Below are positions 27,239 to 36,044 of a DNA stretch of 64,000 bases, one piece after another. The notes under the pieces were generated by a model, which had not been told where the DNA came from, did not search any database, and worked only from the letters and a program-made list of their open reading frames with translations. The position numbers and the translations under genes were made by a program. This stretch comes from Vreelandella profundi (lineage in GTDB: Bacteria > Pseudomonadota > Gammaproteobacteria > Pseudomonadales > Halomonadaceae): the NCBI RefSeq assembly GCF_019722725.1, contig NZ_CP077941.1, positions 2,852,001 through 2,916,000 of the forward strand, in the 5' to 3' direction. Each line of letters begins with the position of its first letter. The stretch's first letter is position 1.

Positions 27239-29455
27239 CTACTTTACCGGTTCAATGAGTGTATGCACAGCGAAGCGTAAGGCTTGAACTGCCTCGCCAT
27301 GAGCCTTCGCTAGCGGTCGGTTTTGAAATGCCCACGCGGCCAATTGTTGGTGTGCGAGCTGTTGCGACTCCGTTAAAACGCAGCGGCTGGCTTCACGGGC
27401 CAGAGCCTGCAGCGCCGCTCTCGCCAGCGCCGGATCGCGATTCGCCAAAGCCACATCGTCAATATCTTGACGTTCACGCCCACTCAACGCCGCGCCAGGC
27501 AATGTAGCGAGCAGCAGCGCAACCATTGACGCGGGCAGCGTGTTAAGTTCAAACGCCAACAGGCCTAAAAGCGCTGCCTGGAAGCGCTCGCTAAGATCAG
27601 CCAGCACATCCGTTCCCTGTCCATTCAGCGCTTTTGCGACCATCACGGCAAACTCACCGGTCGAGGTCTCGCGGCTAATGCCTAAGCGTATCGGGATGAA
27701 ACCTTGCGCCAGCCAAAATTGCAGCAGCGATGCCTCAGCGCCAAAGGTGGCCCCATACAGCGCCACGCCCTGCTGCGTCGCGGCGTTCATGTCCGCCTGT
27801 AGCAGCGCATGCCCCAATCCTTGGCGGCGCCGCTCAGGATGAGTGGCGATACGCACTACCCGGCGCCAGCGAGCGGTCAGCGCGGCGCGGCTACCCGTGT
27901 GAGTGGCGAGCGACTGAGCCAATAAATGCCCCTGCGGACGACGCTGACCGCGGGCAACCTGGTCAGCAAGGCCCGCCTCAAAACCACCCTCCTCGCGAGT
28001 GACCAATACGGCCTGAGGCTCATTGGCCTGTTCGATAGTGCGCAGCTCAACACCCGGGCCGTCAATCAGCTGGCGCAGGTCGTTGGGCGAGGTGCGATAG
28101 TGCGACTGCACCAGCAGCCCAAACAGTTTCTCCAGCCTAGTGTCTTGCTGAGCGAGCGCGGCGCGATCAACGACAGTGGTTATTTCAGCGCTTTCTTGCG
28201 CCTGCGCGTTAGGCAGCGGCGCTTTTAACAGCAGCAGTCGATTGACTAAATCTTCCAGCGGGTCATTGATACGCCAGCGAATCGGAGTTTTAAGCGTGAG
28301 CGCTTTCCACTGCGGCGCCAGCCGGTCTAACGTGGCCCGAAAGCGCAGCGCGAAGCCGCGTCCAGAACCCTCGTAGCCATGCACCGTGGTCGCAAACGCA
28401 ACGCGTGGAAAAGCGCCAAGCCACTGGCCCAGCAAAGCAGCAGGAATGGCCGCCGCCTCATCCACCAGCAAATAGCTGCCATCGCCGCCCTGCTGCTGCG
28501 CGTTGATCTGCTCGGTTAAAACATCCGGCGCTAGATAAAGCAGCTCGCTGCCCTGAGGCAAGACAAAGTGACCCGGGGCAACGCGGCTGCCGCTTGGGCA
28601 AAGAGCCACTACGCGTTCAAACACGCTCTCGACCGAGCTAAGGCGCGGCGCGGTGAGCACGATCGTACGGGACTGATCAGCAAGCAGCCTAGCGCAGGCA
28701 ATCCCCAGCGACGCGCTTTTTCCACGCCCGCGGTCAGCGGTTATCACCAGCGGCCGGCGGCGCTTCAGGCCCACTAACGCTCTAACAGCCTGCGCCTGAT
28801 CGGCCGTCAAGCAGTCGCTATCGCCACTCAGGCAGCCATTATTAGCGTCATTGTGGCTATGCTCATTGCCATGAACGCTACGTGGAAGTAAACGGGGCAA
28901 ATGCAGCGCGCCGCCCGCACGCCAGCACACGATCTGATCAGAGGCCTGCAGCTGGCGTGCTAATCGCGCAAGATAATGACAGCTGAGCTCTTCCCAGCGC
29001 AGCGGATGGTCCGCAAAGCGGGCGTAGTCTGGGTCGGGTGCCTGCCCCCATGGCTGTGGCGTGATAAGTACCAGCAAACCACCGCCGGTTAGGGTTCCTG
29101 ACAGCGCGCCCAGCGCCTCAGGATCAAAGCCGGTGTCATGAGTATCGAGCACTACCAACTGATGCTCAGCCCCCAGTCGCGTGCGCGCTTTACGGGGCGT
29201 GAGTACCGGCGAACACGCAGACGACTCACATTGGTTCGTCTCTTTGTCGCTGCCTATCCACACCGGCGCCTGCCAAGGATGTGCTTGCCACAGCGCCTGG
29301 GCGAGGCGCCGAGACTGCTGGGCACCGCCGCTTAGCCATACCAACTGACGCCAATGGCGGCGTGCCAAACGCTGGGCGTGATGAACTAACGCCGCCACTC
29401 TGCGTAGCTGCTGGCTATCTAGCGCATGACTCTCTGCCTGTGTTTCTGCATCCAC
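27239..29455 (-). CDS. tmcA: tRNA(Met) cytidine acetyltransferase
   Basis: TmcA makes N4-acetylcytidine at the wobble position of elongator tRNA-Met, which prevents misreading of AUA. The 738-residue protein has an N-terminal module with an RNA helicase-like ATPase: Walker A is in ITADRGRGKSASLG near residue 240 and Walker B is in YLLVDEAAAIP near residue 340. A GNAT domain follows with the acetyl-CoA motif RIATHPERRRQGLGHALL near residue 555, and then a C-terminal tRNA-binding helical region. The start is GTG at 29455 after AAGGGAATCACG; a nearby ATG is out of frame. Length is slightly above the E. coli enzyme. Confidence 0.95.
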   Translation of the reverse strand: MDAETQAESHALDSQQLRRVAALVHHAQRLARRHWRQLVWLSGGAQQSRRLAQALWQAHPWQAPVWIGSDKETNQCESSACSPVLTPRKARTRLGAEHQLVVLDTHDTGFDPEALGALSGTLTGGGLLVLITPQPWGQAPDPDYARFADHPLRWEELSCHYLARLARQLQASDQIVCWRAGGALHLPRLLPRSVHGNEHSHNDANNGCLSGDSDCLTADQAQAVRALVGLKRRRPLVITADRGRGKSASLGIACARLLADQSRTIVLTAPRLSSVESVFERVVALCPSGSRVAPGHFVLPQGSELLYLAPDVLTEQINAQQQGGDGSYLLVDEAAAIPAALLGQWLGAFPRVAFATTVHGYEGSGRGFALRFRATLDRLAPQWKALTLKTPIRWRINDPLEDLVNRLLLLKAPLPNAQAQESAEITTVVDRAALAQQDTRLEKLFGLLVQSHYRTSPNDLRQLIDGPGVELRTIEQANEPQAVLVTREEGGFEAGLADQVARGQRRPQGHLLAQSLATHTGSRAALTARWRRVVRIATHPERRRQGLGHALLQADMNAATQQGVALYGATFGAEASLLQFWLAQGFIPIRLGISRETSTGEFAVMVAKALNGQGTDVLADLSERFQAALLGLLAFELNTLPASMVALLLATLPGAALSGRERQDIDDVALANRDPALARAALQALAREASRCVLTESQQLAHQQLAAWAFQNRPLAKAHGEAVQALRFAVHTLIEPVK

Positions 29456-29728
29456 CGTGATTCCCTTTTCTATTTGCCGCCACCGCTTACCATAGCGTCA
29501 CCCCATCAAATCAGTCGCCGAGCCTCTCATAGCGGGGCTTTGACTTACAACTTTGGTTGCATAATTCGGCTCATTTCAACGCTGACTCACTACTTAACCC
29601 TTGTCAGGACAACTTCAAAAAAAAGTTAATTCATTATTTAACAGATGCTTAGCTATTCTTTCAGCACAAGACTCAACCGAAACCTCTTCATTAGCTGATA
29701 TTGCGTCGCAGCGGGGTGAGTGTGCTAG

Positions 29729-29748
29729 TTTAGCGTTGCAGCGCTAAA
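29729..29748. promoter_or_regulatory. 20-bp operator-like palindrome before the TRAP operon
   Basis: TTTAGCG, six bases (TTGCAG), CGCTAAA: perfect 7-bp arms around a nearly symmetrical centre, 101 bp upstream of dctP. The rest of the 393-bp gap after tmcA holds no gene. Confidence 0.45.
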
Positions 29749-29756
29749 ATCTCCTT

Positions 29757-29768
29757 GTTTACGTAAAC
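29757..29768. promoter_or_regulatory. Second palindrome before the TRAP operon
   Basis: GTTTACGTAAAC is a perfect 12-bp palindrome nine bases after the first one. The pair suggests control of dctPQM by one or two dimeric regulators not encoded next to it. Confidence 0.45.
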
Positions 29769-29848
29769 GTAACCTTTGCTACGCTGCACTTTCCTGCATC
29801 CCGGTAACAAACACTAATAACGCCATACGCCAAACCAGGAAATACATC

Positions 29849-30952
29849 ATGAAAAAAACCACAAAATTTGCCCTCAGCGGTCTTGCCGCTGGTATCGCTT
29901 TTGCTGCTTTCACCACTACCGCCCAAGCACAAGAAGAGTGGACGATGACCTCTACCTGGCCGGAAAACCTTGATTTGATCAAGATTGACCAGCACTGGGC
30001 TGAGCTGGTCAATCAGCTGGCGGGTGACGAACTGCAAATCAACTTCCGCGCGGGCGGTACCTTAATGCCCGGCACCGAAGTATTTGATGCCACAGAAACG
30101 GGCAGTATTGAAGCGGCTGGCGATTGGCCGGGCTACTGGGCGGGACTAAACCCCGCCTTCTCACCGCTGGCGACGACCACCAGCCTATTTAATGGCGTTG
30201 ATTACCTTAACTGGATTCAGCAGTGGGGCGGCCGCGAGTTGTACGAAGAGATCTACGGCCAGTTCAATATGATCTATCTGCCCTACGGCATTACTAACAA
30301 CGAATCCGGCTTTATGGGCCGCACGCCAATCGAAAGCATCGCTGACCTTGAAGGCAAGCGCCTGCGCCTATCGGGTCGTGATCAGGGCCGCGTACTAGAA
30401 GAGCTGGGGGGTTCACAAGTCACTCTTGCCGGTGGCGAAGTGTATCAAGCCATCGAGCGTGGCGTTATTGATGCTGGCGAGTTCTCAACCCCGGGCGTTG
30501 ATTTTAAGGCTGGCTTCGCAGAAGTCGCTGACTACTGGGCAACGCCAGGCTGGCACCAGTCCGCTAGCGTGTTTGGCGTAATGATCAATAAAGATGCCTG
30601 GGATGCACTCTCAGAAGACACGCAAGAAAAACTGCGCATTGCTGCAGATGCCACCATGGCATGGTCACTTGCTTGGTCTGAGCGACAGTCAACTGAAGCC
30701 ACGCAAAAGTTTATTGATGCCGGCATCACGATTAACCAGTTCTCTGAAGAAGATTTGGCACGCATTCAAGAAATCACCAACGACGTTATTCTACGCGGCG
30801 CTTGTGAGAATGCTGACCATGCCAAAGTGTATCAATCAATGATTGCTTATCTTGAGCACTATGCTACTTGGCGCGACGTATCGGCGCCCTTCAACATGAG
30901 CCGAGTGATGGATAACCTCCCCTCATTGGAAGAAATCGAAGCCTGCCTATAA
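29849..30952 (+). CDS. dctP: TRAP transporter substrate-binding protein (DctP family)
   Basis: This is the periplasmic receptor of a tripartite ATP-independent transporter, which imports organic acids using the sodium gradient. The 367-residue protein has a signal peptide ending TTAQAQ (about residue 27). The DctP fold is recognisable in WTMTSTWPENLDLIKIDQHW, LEGKRLRLSGRDQGRVLEEL (family Arg that binds the substrate carboxylate) and GGEVYQAIERGVIDAGEFSTP. It resembles the branch that binds alpha-keto acids rather than C4-dicarboxylates, though that is only a guess. A hairpin terminator lies between it and dctQ, so the receptor is probably made in excess over the membrane subunits. Confidence 0.94.
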   Translation: MKKTTKFALSGLAAGIAFAAFTTTAQAQEEWTMTSTWPENLDLIKIDQHWAELVNQLAGDELQINFRAGGTLMPGTEVFDATETGSIEAAGDWPGYWAGLNPAFSPLATTTSLFNGVDYLNWIQQWGGRELYEEIYGQFNMIYLPYGITNNESGFMGRTPIESIADLEGKRLRLSGRDQGRVLEELGGSQVTLAGGEVYQAIERGVIDAGEFSTPGVDFKAGFAEVADYWATPGWHQSASVFGVMINKDAWDALSEDTQEKLRIAADATMAWSLAWSERQSTEATQKFIDAGITINQFSEEDLARIQEITNDVILRGACENADHAKVYQSMIAYLEHYATWRDVSAPFNMSRVMDNLPSLEEIEACL

Positions 30953-30964
30953 GGCGCTTATGCA

Positions 30965-30994
30965 CCGCCTCGGTTTTGCTGAGGCGGTTTTTTT
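30965..30994 (+). terminator. Intrinsic terminator inside the dctPQM operon
   Basis: CCGCCTCGG pairs with CTGAGGCGG around a five-base loop and is followed by seven T residues. It sits in the 64-bp gap before dctQ and would reduce dctQM transcription relative to dctP. Confidence 0.85.
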
Positions 30995-31016
30995 GTGCTG
31001 ACTGCGGAGATCTTCC

Positions 31017-31520
31017 ATGAATGCGATTGCCAAGGCGATCGATGCCATCAACGAGGCGTTTGGGCGCATCATCGCACCGCTGATTGCCATCATTACCCTG
31101 ATCGTTCTTTACGATATTGCCTCACGCTTTTTCTTTGGCCGGCCCAGCGACTGGGCGTTTGACGTTACCAAGATGCTGTTTGGCGCCCACTTTATGCTGA
31201 TGGCAGCCTATGGGTTACGCCATCATGCGCATGTTGAAGTTGATGTTTTAAAGCGCCTGCTGTCGCGTAAGAAGCAGGCGGCACTTGAAGTACTGGGCTA
31301 TCTGATTTTCTTTGTGCCTTTTATCTGGATGCTGATCACCCTGGGCTGGAGCTTCTTTGAGCGTGCCTGGAGCCGCGGTGAAACCACCTATGGCATGGTC
31401 TCAATTCCGGTTTACCCGATTAAAGGGGTGATTGTAGTGGCCGCCGTGTTAATTCTGCTGCAGGCGATTGCTATTGTGCTGCGTGCCATCATGCAGCTTC
31501 GCGAGGAGACATCAGCATGA
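31017..31520 (+). CDS. dctQ: TRAP transporter small permease (DctQ)
   Basis: DctQ is the four-helix membrane subunit that joins the receptor to the large permease. The 167-residue protein has hydrophobic segments near residues 19-38, 50-68, 90-112 and 131-155. The family pattern is seen in YDIASRFFFGRPSDWAFDVTKMLF and AYGLRHHAHVEVDVLKRLL. The stop overlaps dctM by ATGA. The gene begins 22 bases past the T-run of the internal terminator, with the ATG preceded by GCGGAG. Confidence 0.94.
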   Translation: MNAIAKAIDAINEAFGRIIAPLIAIITLIVLYDIASRFFFGRPSDWAFDVTKMLFGAHFMLMAAYGLRHHAHVEVDVLKRLLSRKKQAALEVLGYLIFFVPFIWMLITLGWSFFERAWSRGETTYGMVSIPVYPIKGVIVVAAVLILLQAIAIVLRAIMQLREETSA

Positions 31521-32851
31521 ACTTAAGCCCTGAATTACTCACGCTGGTGATGTTCGGCGGCCTGCTGATCGGGCTATTCATGGGTCATCCACTCGCTTTT
31601 GTGCTCGGTGGCGTGGCCGTTATTGGCGCGTTTTTGGGTCCTGGTGAGCGCATACTCGGCACCTTAGTCAATAATATCTTCGGTAACGCCATGGACAACT
31701 ACGTGCTGGTGGCGATACCGCTGTTCATTTTGATGGCGAGGTTCTTAAACGATTCGGGCGTCACCGAGAAAATGTTTGATGCCATGCGCCTGCTGCTCGC
31801 AAACCTACGCGGCGGCTTAGCGCTAACCGTGGTCATTGTGTCGGTTCTGCTCGCGGCAACCACCGGGATTGTTGGCGCCTCCATTGCGGTAATGGGCATG
31901 ATCGCCTTGGTACCCATGCTTAAGTATGGCTACAACAAAGAACTTAGCGCGGGCGTCATTATGGCCAGCGGCTGCTTAGGCATATTGATTCCGCCGAGCA
32001 TCATGCTGATTTTAATGGCGAGCTACTCACCGGTCTCTGTGGGCGCACTGTTTGCAGGCGCGCTAATTCCCGGCCTATTGCTGGGCGTGATGTATGCACT
32101 TTACGTGCTGATCATCTGCTATCTCAAGCCCAGCTATGGCCCTAAAGTACCGGCAGAAGAACGCGCAGAAGTCAGTACAAAGCAGCTGCTTATCATGCTG
32201 GCAAAGTACGTGGTGCCGCCGATGTCATTAATTCTCGGGGTGCTAGGCGCTCTATTTACCGGTATTGCCACGGCCACTGAGGCGTCGGCAATCGGTGTGC
32301 TTATCGCCTTCATTCTGTTTTTGATCTTCGGTGATCGCAAAATATCCACCTGCTTTTGGACCATGGTGGAAGCCGGCAAAACCACTACCATGGTGATGCT
32401 GGTGCTAGTGGGCGCCACGGCCTTTACGGGCGTGTTCTCCCGCGGTGGCGGCATGACAGTAATCAGCGATTTAGTCATGGCGATGCCTGGCGGTACCGTT
32501 GGCGCGCTCATTCTTATGCTGTTCCTGGTATTTATTTTGGGCATGTTCTTGGACTGGACCGGCATTGTGCTGCTGAGCTTCCCGATCATGCTACCCATTG
32601 TCGACGCTATGGGCGTAGATATGCTGTGGTTCGTGGTAATGGTGGCGGTCGTACTTCAGACATCGTTTCTCACCCCACCGTTTGGCTATGCGCTGTTCTA
32701 TTTAAAAGGCGTCGCACCGCCGGGGGTCGAAATCGTTGATCTATACAAAGCCGTTGTACCCTTTGTAGCGCTGATCCTATTCGCCTGCTTACTCATGTCA
32801 TTCTTCCCTTGGCTGATTACCGGGCTGCCTAGCATGATGTTGGGATACTAA
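31517..32851 (+). CDS. dctM: TRAP transporter large permease (DctM)
   Basis: DctM is the membrane subunit that moves the substrate with sodium ions. The 444-residue protein has about twelve segments of the ion-transporter superfamily. Typical parts are GLLIGLFMGHPLAFVLGG, NYVLVAIPLFILMARFLNDS, TTGIVGASIAVMGMIALVPM, SGCLGILIPPSIMLILMAS and TSFLTPPFGYALFYLKG. Its ATG overlaps the stop of dctQ. A compact terminator follows. With dctPQ it makes a complete transporter; no catabolic gene is adjacent to reveal the substrate. Confidence 0.95.
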   Translation: MNLSPELLTLVMFGGLLIGLFMGHPLAFVLGGVAVIGAFLGPGERILGTLVNNIFGNAMDNYVLVAIPLFILMARFLNDSGVTEKMFDAMRLLLANLRGGLALTVVIVSVLLAATTGIVGASIAVMGMIALVPMLKYGYNKELSAGVIMASGCLGILIPPSIMLILMASYSPVSVGALFAGALIPGLLLGVMYALYVLIICYLKPSYGPKVPAEERAEVSTKQLLIMLAKYVVPPMSLILGVLGALFTGIATATEASAIGVLIAFILFLIFGDRKISTCFWTMVEAGKTTTMVMLVLVGATAFTGVFSRGGGMTVISDLVMAMPGGTVGALILMLFLVFILGMFLDWTGIVLLSFPIMLPIVDAMGVDMLWFVVMVAVVLQTSFLTPPFGYALFYLKGVAPPGVEIVDLYKAVVPFVALILFACLLMSFFPWLITGLPSMMLGY

Positions 32852-32880
32852 TCTTTCTATTCACAAACGCGTATTTAAGG

Positions 32881-32901
32881 GCCCGCTTCGGCGGGCTTTT
32901 T
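32881..32901 (+). terminator. Intrinsic terminator of the dctPQM operon
   Basis: GCCCGC and GCGGGC form a stem closed by a TTCG tetraloop, followed by five T residues. Confidence 0.92.
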
Positions 32902-32960
32902 GCGTCAAGGGCCGCTGGTAACGCTGCAGCCGCGAACGGCTAATGCTACTATTCACAGCC

Positions 32961-32979
32961 GTCAGTGATTCGCATTAGG
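32961..32979 (+). promoter_or_regulatory. Fur-like site before the ferric-iron permease
   Basis: The 19 bases GTCAGTGATTCGCATTAGG match the classical Fur consensus at 11 positions by hand count. The core AGTGATTCGCATT matches a core upstream of fbpA (35888-35900) at 11 of 13 positions. It lies 41 bp before the permease start. Confidence 0.4.
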
Positions 32980-33019
32980 CGTTTGCTGCACTAATACTGC
33001 TGATGTAAGGAGTGTGCGC

Positions 33020-34705
33020 TTGTTCAGATCCGGCTATCGCGGGCTATTCGCTTTTTCCTCTTCGCTTAGCCATCGCGCCACCCCCTGGTCGATAGCGCTA
33101 ATCGCAGTGGCGTTCATCGTTGCGCTGCCGGTACTGGTAGTGTTTGCTCATATCGTGATGCCCACCGATGGCGTTTGGCAGCACTTAGCCAGTACCGTAC
33201 TAGGCCGCTATCTAAACAACACTTTTTGGCTGGTATTGTCGGTAGGCTTGGGCACATTAATCATCGGCACAGGCACTGCATGGCTGGTGGTTATGTGCCG
33301 CTTTCCCGGTAAACGATGGTTTGAGTGGGCGCTGCTCTTGCCCCTTGCCGTTCCCACCTACGTAATTGCCTACGCCTACACCGATTTTTTGCAGTTTGCG
33401 GGCCCCTTGCAAAGCATGCTGCGCGATATGTTTGGCTGGGAATATGGCGACTATTACTTTCCCAACGTGCGTTCGCTAGGCGGTGCTGCGACGGTGATTA
33501 CGCTGGTGCTTTATCCTTACGTCTACCTGTTGGCCCGCGCCTCTTTCTTAGAGCAATCGGTATGCGTACTGGATGTGGGCCGCACGCTAGGACGCGGCCC
33601 GTGGAAGCTGTTTGCGACCGTTGCGGTACCGTTAGCACGCCCGGCGCTAGTGGGCGGAGTATCACTGGTGCTAATGGAAACGCTGAATGAATTCGGGGCG
33701 GTCCAATTCTTTGGTGTCGATACCTTTACCACCGGCATTTACCGCACATGGTTTGGCATGGGCGAGCAGGTCGCCGCGGCTCAATTAGCGGCCTGTTTGC
33801 TGACGTTTGTGATTGTTCTGGTGCTGCTGGAGCGCTGGTCGCGGGGCAAGCGGCGCTATTTTCATACCACGAATCGCTACCAGCAGCTGCCCGAATACGC
33901 GCTGCGCGGCTGGGGAGCCCTGGGAGCGACGCTGGCATGCCTGCTGCCCGTACTGGTTGGCTTTTTACTGCCCAGCGGTATTTTGCTGAATTTAGCGTTA
34001 AACGGAGGTGATTCTCAGTGGGGCTCACGTTTTATCGGCTACGCCTGGAATAGCCTAGGTCTGGCAACAGTGGCCGCGCTGATCGCCGTAGGCTTAGCCG
34101 TTGTGTTGAGCTATGGCGTGCGCATGCACGACACGGCGTTTGCACGCGTGGCATCCAGAGTGGCCTCCATGGGCTACGCGATTCCTGGCTCCGTCATTGC
34201 CGTGGGTATTTTGATTCCCTTTACCTGGTTAGATAACGCGCTTAATACTTGGCTCCACAGTCACTACGGCTACATCATCGGCCTAGTGTTTAGCGGGTCG
34301 GCGTTTATTTTGATTTATGCCTACGTGGTGCGCTTTTTAGCCGTTTCCTTCAATGCGGTTGAGGCAAGCCTGGGCAAGGTGACGCCGAGCATGGATGCGG
34401 CCTCACGCACTCTGGGCCAAACGGCAGGCGGCACGCTGCGGCATATTCATACGCCGATGATGCGCAGCAGCCTGCTGGCGGCAGGTATTTTAGTTTTCGT
34501 GGATGTAATGAAGGAGCTGCCCGCGACGATTATTCTGCGCCCATTCAACTTTGATACGCTGGCAGTCAGGGCACATAATCTAGCGTCAGACGAGCGACTT
34601 GCCGAAGCCTCGACGTCGTCGCTGGCGATTGTAGTGGTGGGTATTCTGCCGGTTATCCTGCTCAGTATGGCCATGCGCCGCTCACGCCCTGGCGCTAAGC
34701 ACTGA
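33020..34705 (+). CDS. fbpB: Ferric-iron ABC transporter permease (FbpB-like)
   Basis: This inner-membrane subunit of a ferric-iron importer has 561 residues in two fused permease halves with about twelve spans. The two EAA-type loops that contact the ATPase are visible: DVGRTLGRGPWKLFATVAVPLARP near residue 190 and DAASRTLGQTAGGTLRHIHTP near residue 460. Two-half fusion is normal for FbpB/SfuB proteins. The start is TTG 33020, seven bases after AAGGAG; a GTG at 33014 touches the ribosome-binding site. The ATPase gene is convergent to it and the binding-protein gene lies beyond, so the three subunits are in separate transcription units. Confidence 0.9.
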   Translation: MFRSGYRGLFAFSSSLSHRATPWSIALIAVAFIVALPVLVVFAHIVMPTDGVWQHLASTVLGRYLNNTFWLVLSVGLGTLIIGTGTAWLVVMCRFPGKRWFEWALLLPLAVPTYVIAYAYTDFLQFAGPLQSMLRDMFGWEYGDYYFPNVRSLGGAATVITLVLYPYVYLLARASFLEQSVCVLDVGRTLGRGPWKLFATVAVPLARPALVGGVSLVLMETLNEFGAVQFFGVDTFTTGIYRTWFGMGEQVAAAQLAACLLTFVIVLVLLERWSRGKRRYFHTTNRYQQLPEYALRGWGALGATLACLLPVLVGFLLPSGILLNLALNGGDSQWGSRFIGYAWNSLGLATVAALIAVGLAVVLSYGVRMHDTAFARVASRVASMGYAIPGSVIAVGILIPFTWLDNALNTWLHSHYGYIIGLVFSGSAFILIYAYVVRFLAVSFNAVEASLGKVTPSMDAASRTLGQTAGGTLRHIHTPMMRSSLLAAGILVFVDVMKELPATIILRPFNFDTLAVRAHNLASDERLAEASTSSLAIVVVGILPVILLSMAMRRSRPGAKH

Positions 34706-34715
34706 TTGATATACT

Positions 34716-35819
34716 TTAAGCCCTGAGCGGGAAAACAAATACTTGAGAAAGATCGAGTTGAATGTCCACCGGCTGCCCCTCTGTGGGTAGAAAAACCCCA
34801 GGCACTCTGGCGTGCAGGTGAGCTTCAAGGCCGCTGTCATCATGCGCGCAAAGGTGTAGGAGGCTCGAACGCCCCAGCAGTTTCGACATCACAACATGGC
34901 TATGGCGGTGGGCTTCAATAGGCAGATTCCGCTCAATAATGTGCAGCGCTTCGGGGCGTATCATGACCTGCACATCGGTGCCCTCTGCTAACTCATTGGC
35001 AGGTATCCGCCCTACTGGCGTGCTCACGAAGCCATTGTGTACGCTGCCCTGAAGCTCATTCACATCACCAAAAAAGGTCACTACAAACGGATCTTGTGGT
35101 GCGCAGTAAAGCTCTTGCGGTGTTCCCGTCTGCACAATCTGACCATCGCGCATTAAGGCGATGCGGTCGGCCATAAACATGGCCTCTTCGGGATCATGGG
35201 TCACCAGCAACGTGGCCGCCCCCACTTTTTTCAACACATGCAGCGTATCGTCGCGAATACGGTCTCTTAGCCGCGCATCTAAACTTGAAAATGGCTCATC
35301 CAATAGCATTAGGCGAGGCGATGGTGCCAGCGCCCTTGCCAGCGCTACCCGCTGCTGCTGCCCGCCGGAAAGCATGTGCGGATAGACATCAACATACTTC
35401 GCCATACCCAGCTGTTCGAGTAGCTGCGTGGCGCGCTCACGGCGCTGTCGAGACGCCAAATGTTTCAGCCCAAAGGTCACGTTTTCCAGCACGCTGAGGT
35501 GTGGAAACAGCGCCGAGTCCTGAAACGCCAAGCCTACATTGCGCTTTTCCGGGGGCAGATGACGCTGGCCAGGCATAGCAGTATAGGTATCGTCTAAAGT
35601 GACGCTGCCCTCTTGCAATACTTCAAGCCCCGCAGCAATACGTAACAGCGTGGTTTTTCCGCACCCGGAAGGACCTAAAAGGCATACCACTTCACCCGGC
35701 GCTACGCTCAGATTCACGCCTTTCACGACCGCGTTTCCATCATAAGCATGGCGGACATTGTGAAGAGCCAACGCTGTTGCGCTAGGCGCTGCCTGGGTTA
35801 CCTTCAGTGTTGCGGTCAT
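34716..35819 (-). CDS. fbpC: Ferric-iron ABC transporter ATP-binding protein (FbpC-like)
   Basis: This is the ATPase of the ferric-iron importer, 367 residues. Walker A is in CLLGPSGCGKTTLLRIAAG (about residues 49-67), the Q-loop is in GLAFQDSALFPHLS, the signature is LSGGQQQRVALARAL, Walker B is in LMLLDEPFSSLD and the switch His is in LLVTHDPEEAMF. A C-terminal TOBE-type domain from about residue 290 (VMIRPEALHI) fits FbpC, PotA and similar proteins. It is convergent with fbpB, only 10 bp between stops, and divergent from fbpA. Assignment to iron rests on fbpA and fbpB next to it. Confidence 0.88.
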   Translation of the reverse strand: MTATLKVTQAAPSATALALHNVRHAYDGNAVVKGVNLSVAPGEVVCLLGPSGCGKTTLLRIAAGLEVLQEGSVTLDDTYTAMPGQRHLPPEKRNVGLAFQDSALFPHLSVLENVTFGLKHLASRQRRERATQLLEQLGMAKYVDVYPHMLSGGQQQRVALARALAPSPRLMLLDEPFSSLDARLRDRIRDDTLHVLKKVGAATLLVTHDPEEAMFMADRIALMRDGQIVQTGTPQELYCAPQDPFVVTFFGDVNELQGSVHNGFVSTPVGRIPANELAEGTDVQVMIRPEALHIIERNLPIEAHRHSHVVMSKLLGRSSLLHLCAHDDSGLEAHLHARVPGVFLPTEGQPVDIQLDLSQVFVFPLRA

Positions 35820-35884
35820 AAATCATCACTTTACAGGTGAGCACGTCGCGCCGATAAATACCTAAACGCGGATTCAATACATTT

Positions 35885-35903
35885 GAAAGTTATTTGCATT
35901 CTA
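35885..35903 (+). promoter_or_regulatory. Fur-like site between fbpC and fbpA
   Basis: The 19 bases GAAAGTTATTTGCATTCTA match the classical Fur consensus at 11 positions by hand count and share a core with the site before fbpB. The position suits control of fbpA, 142 bp downstream, and of divergent fbpC, 66 bp away. Confidence 0.4.
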
Positions 35904-36044
35904 TTTTTAATTACGACCAGATGCACGCTCACGTCTCAATGTAAGGTATTGCTAGCATTTCTCTTGACGGCGTTCGTAAGAAGCGCTTCAATGCAGATCG
36001 ACGCTAATGAAACGTATTATCATAAACATTTGGGATTCTTGGTG

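Noticed and set aside
35883..36044. N-terminal extension of fbpA from 35883
   Set aside because: It would cover the intergenic region with the Fur-like site and bury the signal peptide; the ATG at 36045 starts a standard secretion signal.
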